Positions 12,165-13,207 of a DNA stretch of 13,207 nucleotides are shown in pieces (the stretch's first letter is position 1; each line of letters starts with the position of its first letter). The notes under the pieces were generated by a model. That model had not been told where the DNA came from. It searched no databases and was given only the letters and a program-made list of their open reading frames with translations. A program made the translations under genes and the position numbers. The stretch is taken from positions 1 through 13,207 of the forward strand of contig JBOGEB010000120.1 in the NCBI GenBank assembly GCA_050743125.1, in the 5' to 3' direction. The DNA is from JBOGEB01 sp050743125 (lineage in GTDB: Bacteria > Actinomycetota > Nitriliruptoria > Euzebyales > Egibacteraceae).

Positions 12165-13207
12165 ATGGAGGACGACGCGACGCTCGGCGAGCGGATAGCC
12201 CACTACCGCCGTCGGCGTCGCCTGACGCAGGAGGTCTGCGGGAACCTCGTCGGCCGCTCCGAGTCGTGGCTGTCCCAGGTCGAGCGCGGAGTGATCCAGC
12301 TGGACGCGGCCGTGGCCCTGATCAGGCTCGCGACCGTCCTGAAGGTCGACCTGTCCAAGCTCACCGGTCCGGGGGTCCACCTGCCGCCCAACGGCGGCGG
12401 CCACCAGGATGCGCCGCGCGGGATGCCGGCGCTCGTCCCCGTGCTGACGTGCCCGGACACGTTCACCCACATCGCCGCGAAGCGGCCGATGGACCTCGAC
12501 ACGCTCGCCGAGCGCGTCGAGCGGGCGCGGCGAGCGCGCTGGGCCGGCCGCTACACCGAGCTCACGCTGGTGCTGCCCGACCTGATCGCTGCGGCCCGGC
12601 TCGCCGCCCAGGAAGGGCCTGACACCCGCCGCGCCTGGGGGCTGCTGGCCCACTGCTACTTCCTTACGGAGATGCTGCTGAAACAGCTCGGCGAGAACCA
12701 CCTGCGCTGTCTCGCGGCCGACCGCGCGGTGGCCGCCGCCGACCGCGCCGACGACGAGCTGCTGCGGGGCTTGAGCGCGTGGCGGCTCAGGTATGCGCTT
12801 GGCGCGCATGGGTCCCTCGACGTCGCGGGCAAGGTGGCCCAGGACGCGGCGTCGCTCCTGGAAATCGGCCTGGACCAGGCACGGCCGGAGCGCGTGGCGG
12901 TCTTCGGCGCGTTGCGGATCTCCATGGGCCTCATGGCTACGGCAACGGACGACGTCGCGGCCATGCGCGAGGCGCTGGGCGACGCCGCGCGCATCGCGCA
13001 GCTCCTGCCGGAGGGGTACGTCGACCCGTGGACCGCCTTCTGCCCGGCGAACGTGGCGTTCTGCGAGATCGCGGGTTGGGTCGAGGCCGGTGACCCGATC
13101 GAGGCGCTGCGGGTCGCCGACCGGACGGACATCGACGCGCTGCCGCTGCCCCACCGGCAGGCCCGGACCTGGGTCCGCGTCGCCCAGGCCCACAGCTTGC
13201 GCCGCAA
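12165..13207 (+). CDS. XRE-family regulator with helical-repeat domain, copy 4 (cut by window end)
   Basis: The frame is open for 347 codons from ATG 12165 to the window edge and lacks only about the last 55 codons by comparison with the other copies. It begins MEDDATLGERIAHYRRRRRL, and the recognition region is GRSESWLSQVERG. The helical part is mosaic: HGSLDVAGKVAQ and PHRQA...AHSLRRK follow copy 2, while ISMGLMATATDDVAAMREAL and GDAAR follow copy 1. Private changes include HCYFLTEMLLKQLGENHL, WRLRYALGAHG, FCEIAGWVEAGDPIEAL and RTDIDALPLP. No frameshift or stop is seen. The strong ribosome-binding site is present. Confidence 0.9.
   Translation, partial: MEDDATLGERIAHYRRRRRLTQEVCGNLVGRSESWLSQVERGVIQLDAAVALIRLATVLKVDLSKLTGPGVHLPPNGGGHQDAPRGMPALVPVLTCPDTFTHIAAKRPMDLDTLAERVERARRARWAGRYTELTLVLPDLIAAARLAAQEGPDTRRAWGLLAHCYFLTEMLLKQLGENHLRCLAADRAVAAADRADDELLRGLSAWRLRYALGAHGSLDVAGKVAQDAASLLEIGLDQARPERVAVFGALRISMGLMATATDDVAAMREALGDAARIAQLLPEGYVDPWTAFCPANVAFCEIAGWVEAGDPIEALRVADRTDIDALPLPHRQARTWVRVAQAHSLRR

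Larger units (their letters stand above)
8301..13207 (+). repeat. tandem array of four regulator gene units, period ~1.27-1.29 kb
   Basis: Four direct repeat units, each a leader plus a ~400-codon gene, lie head to tail. Start-to-start distances are 1271, 1286 and 1269 bases. Homology begins at about 8301 and runs past the window end. The copies are diverged throughout, including many amino-acid changes, so they are not assembly duplicates. Leaders of copies 2 and 3 are nearly identical; copy 3 has a 12-base insertion just after the preceding stop codon. Confidence 0.95.

Noticed and set aside
10866..13193. 775-codon minus-strand frame spanning two array copies
   Set aside because: The same antisense frame is open in all four copies because of GC-rich codon usage, and it reads through the leaders. 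The plus-strand proteins have clear HTH domains and ribosome-binding sites.
8301..13207. Assembly duplication as the explanation of the regulator array
   Set aside because: All copies differ at many positions, including private amino-acid changes and different spacers, so they are real paralogues.

Overview
This is a high-GC bacterial window whose gene content points to the Actinomycetota. The evidence is the four paralogous ~400-residue XRE regulators with the family signature RSESWLSQVERG and a helical-repeat C-terminus, a PAS-SpoIIE-HATPase anti-sigma type protein, leaderless-looking antitoxin genes, and a long-form acyl-CoA dehydrogenase of a type common in that phylum. Order and genus cannot be fixed from the sequence. 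No rRNA, tRNA, CRISPR array or intact transposase gene is visible.

Layout. Positions 52-1761 (minus) encode a PAS-SpoIIE-HATPase protein in which three of the four expected metal-binding aspartates of the phosphatase domain are replaced. A 406-base intergenic region (1762-2167) follows, holding a pair of near-identical ~20-base units folded around a central hairpin. Next is a phospho-sugar mutase (minus, start at 3874 or 3910). A 230-260 base GC-rich gap with a duplicated G-rich unit precedes a plus-strand run of four tightly packed genes: vapB, vapC, pdxH and a long acyl-CoA dehydrogenase gene (4170-7432). The first three overlap by a few bases; the last follows after 46 bases with a strong ribosome-binding site. 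Converging on this run is a second vapBC pair on the minus strand (7455-8089). The two VapB promoters share the 13-mer AGCATCAGTATGC, which contains the inverted repeat GCAT-N4-ATGC. Both antitoxin genes look leaderless.

From 8301 to the window edge lies a tandem array of four XRE/helical-repeat regulator genes, same strand, repeating every ~1.27-1.29 kb and continuing past the window. Each is preceded by the same short leader, GGTACGCT followed by a conserved GAC and (in copies 2-4) a strong AAGGAAGG ribosome-binding site. Sequence variants are shared among the copies in conflicting combinations, which suggests gene conversion. Copies 2-4 have identical predicted recognition helices and nearly identical leaders, so they may bind each other's promoters.

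The main points for a second look are the regulator array with its repeated leader and mosaic structure, the apparent pseudophosphatase fused to an intact kinase-type domain, the matched operators of the two toxin-antitoxin pairs, the probable CTG start of the first VapC, and the unassigned structured intergenic region at 1877-1969.
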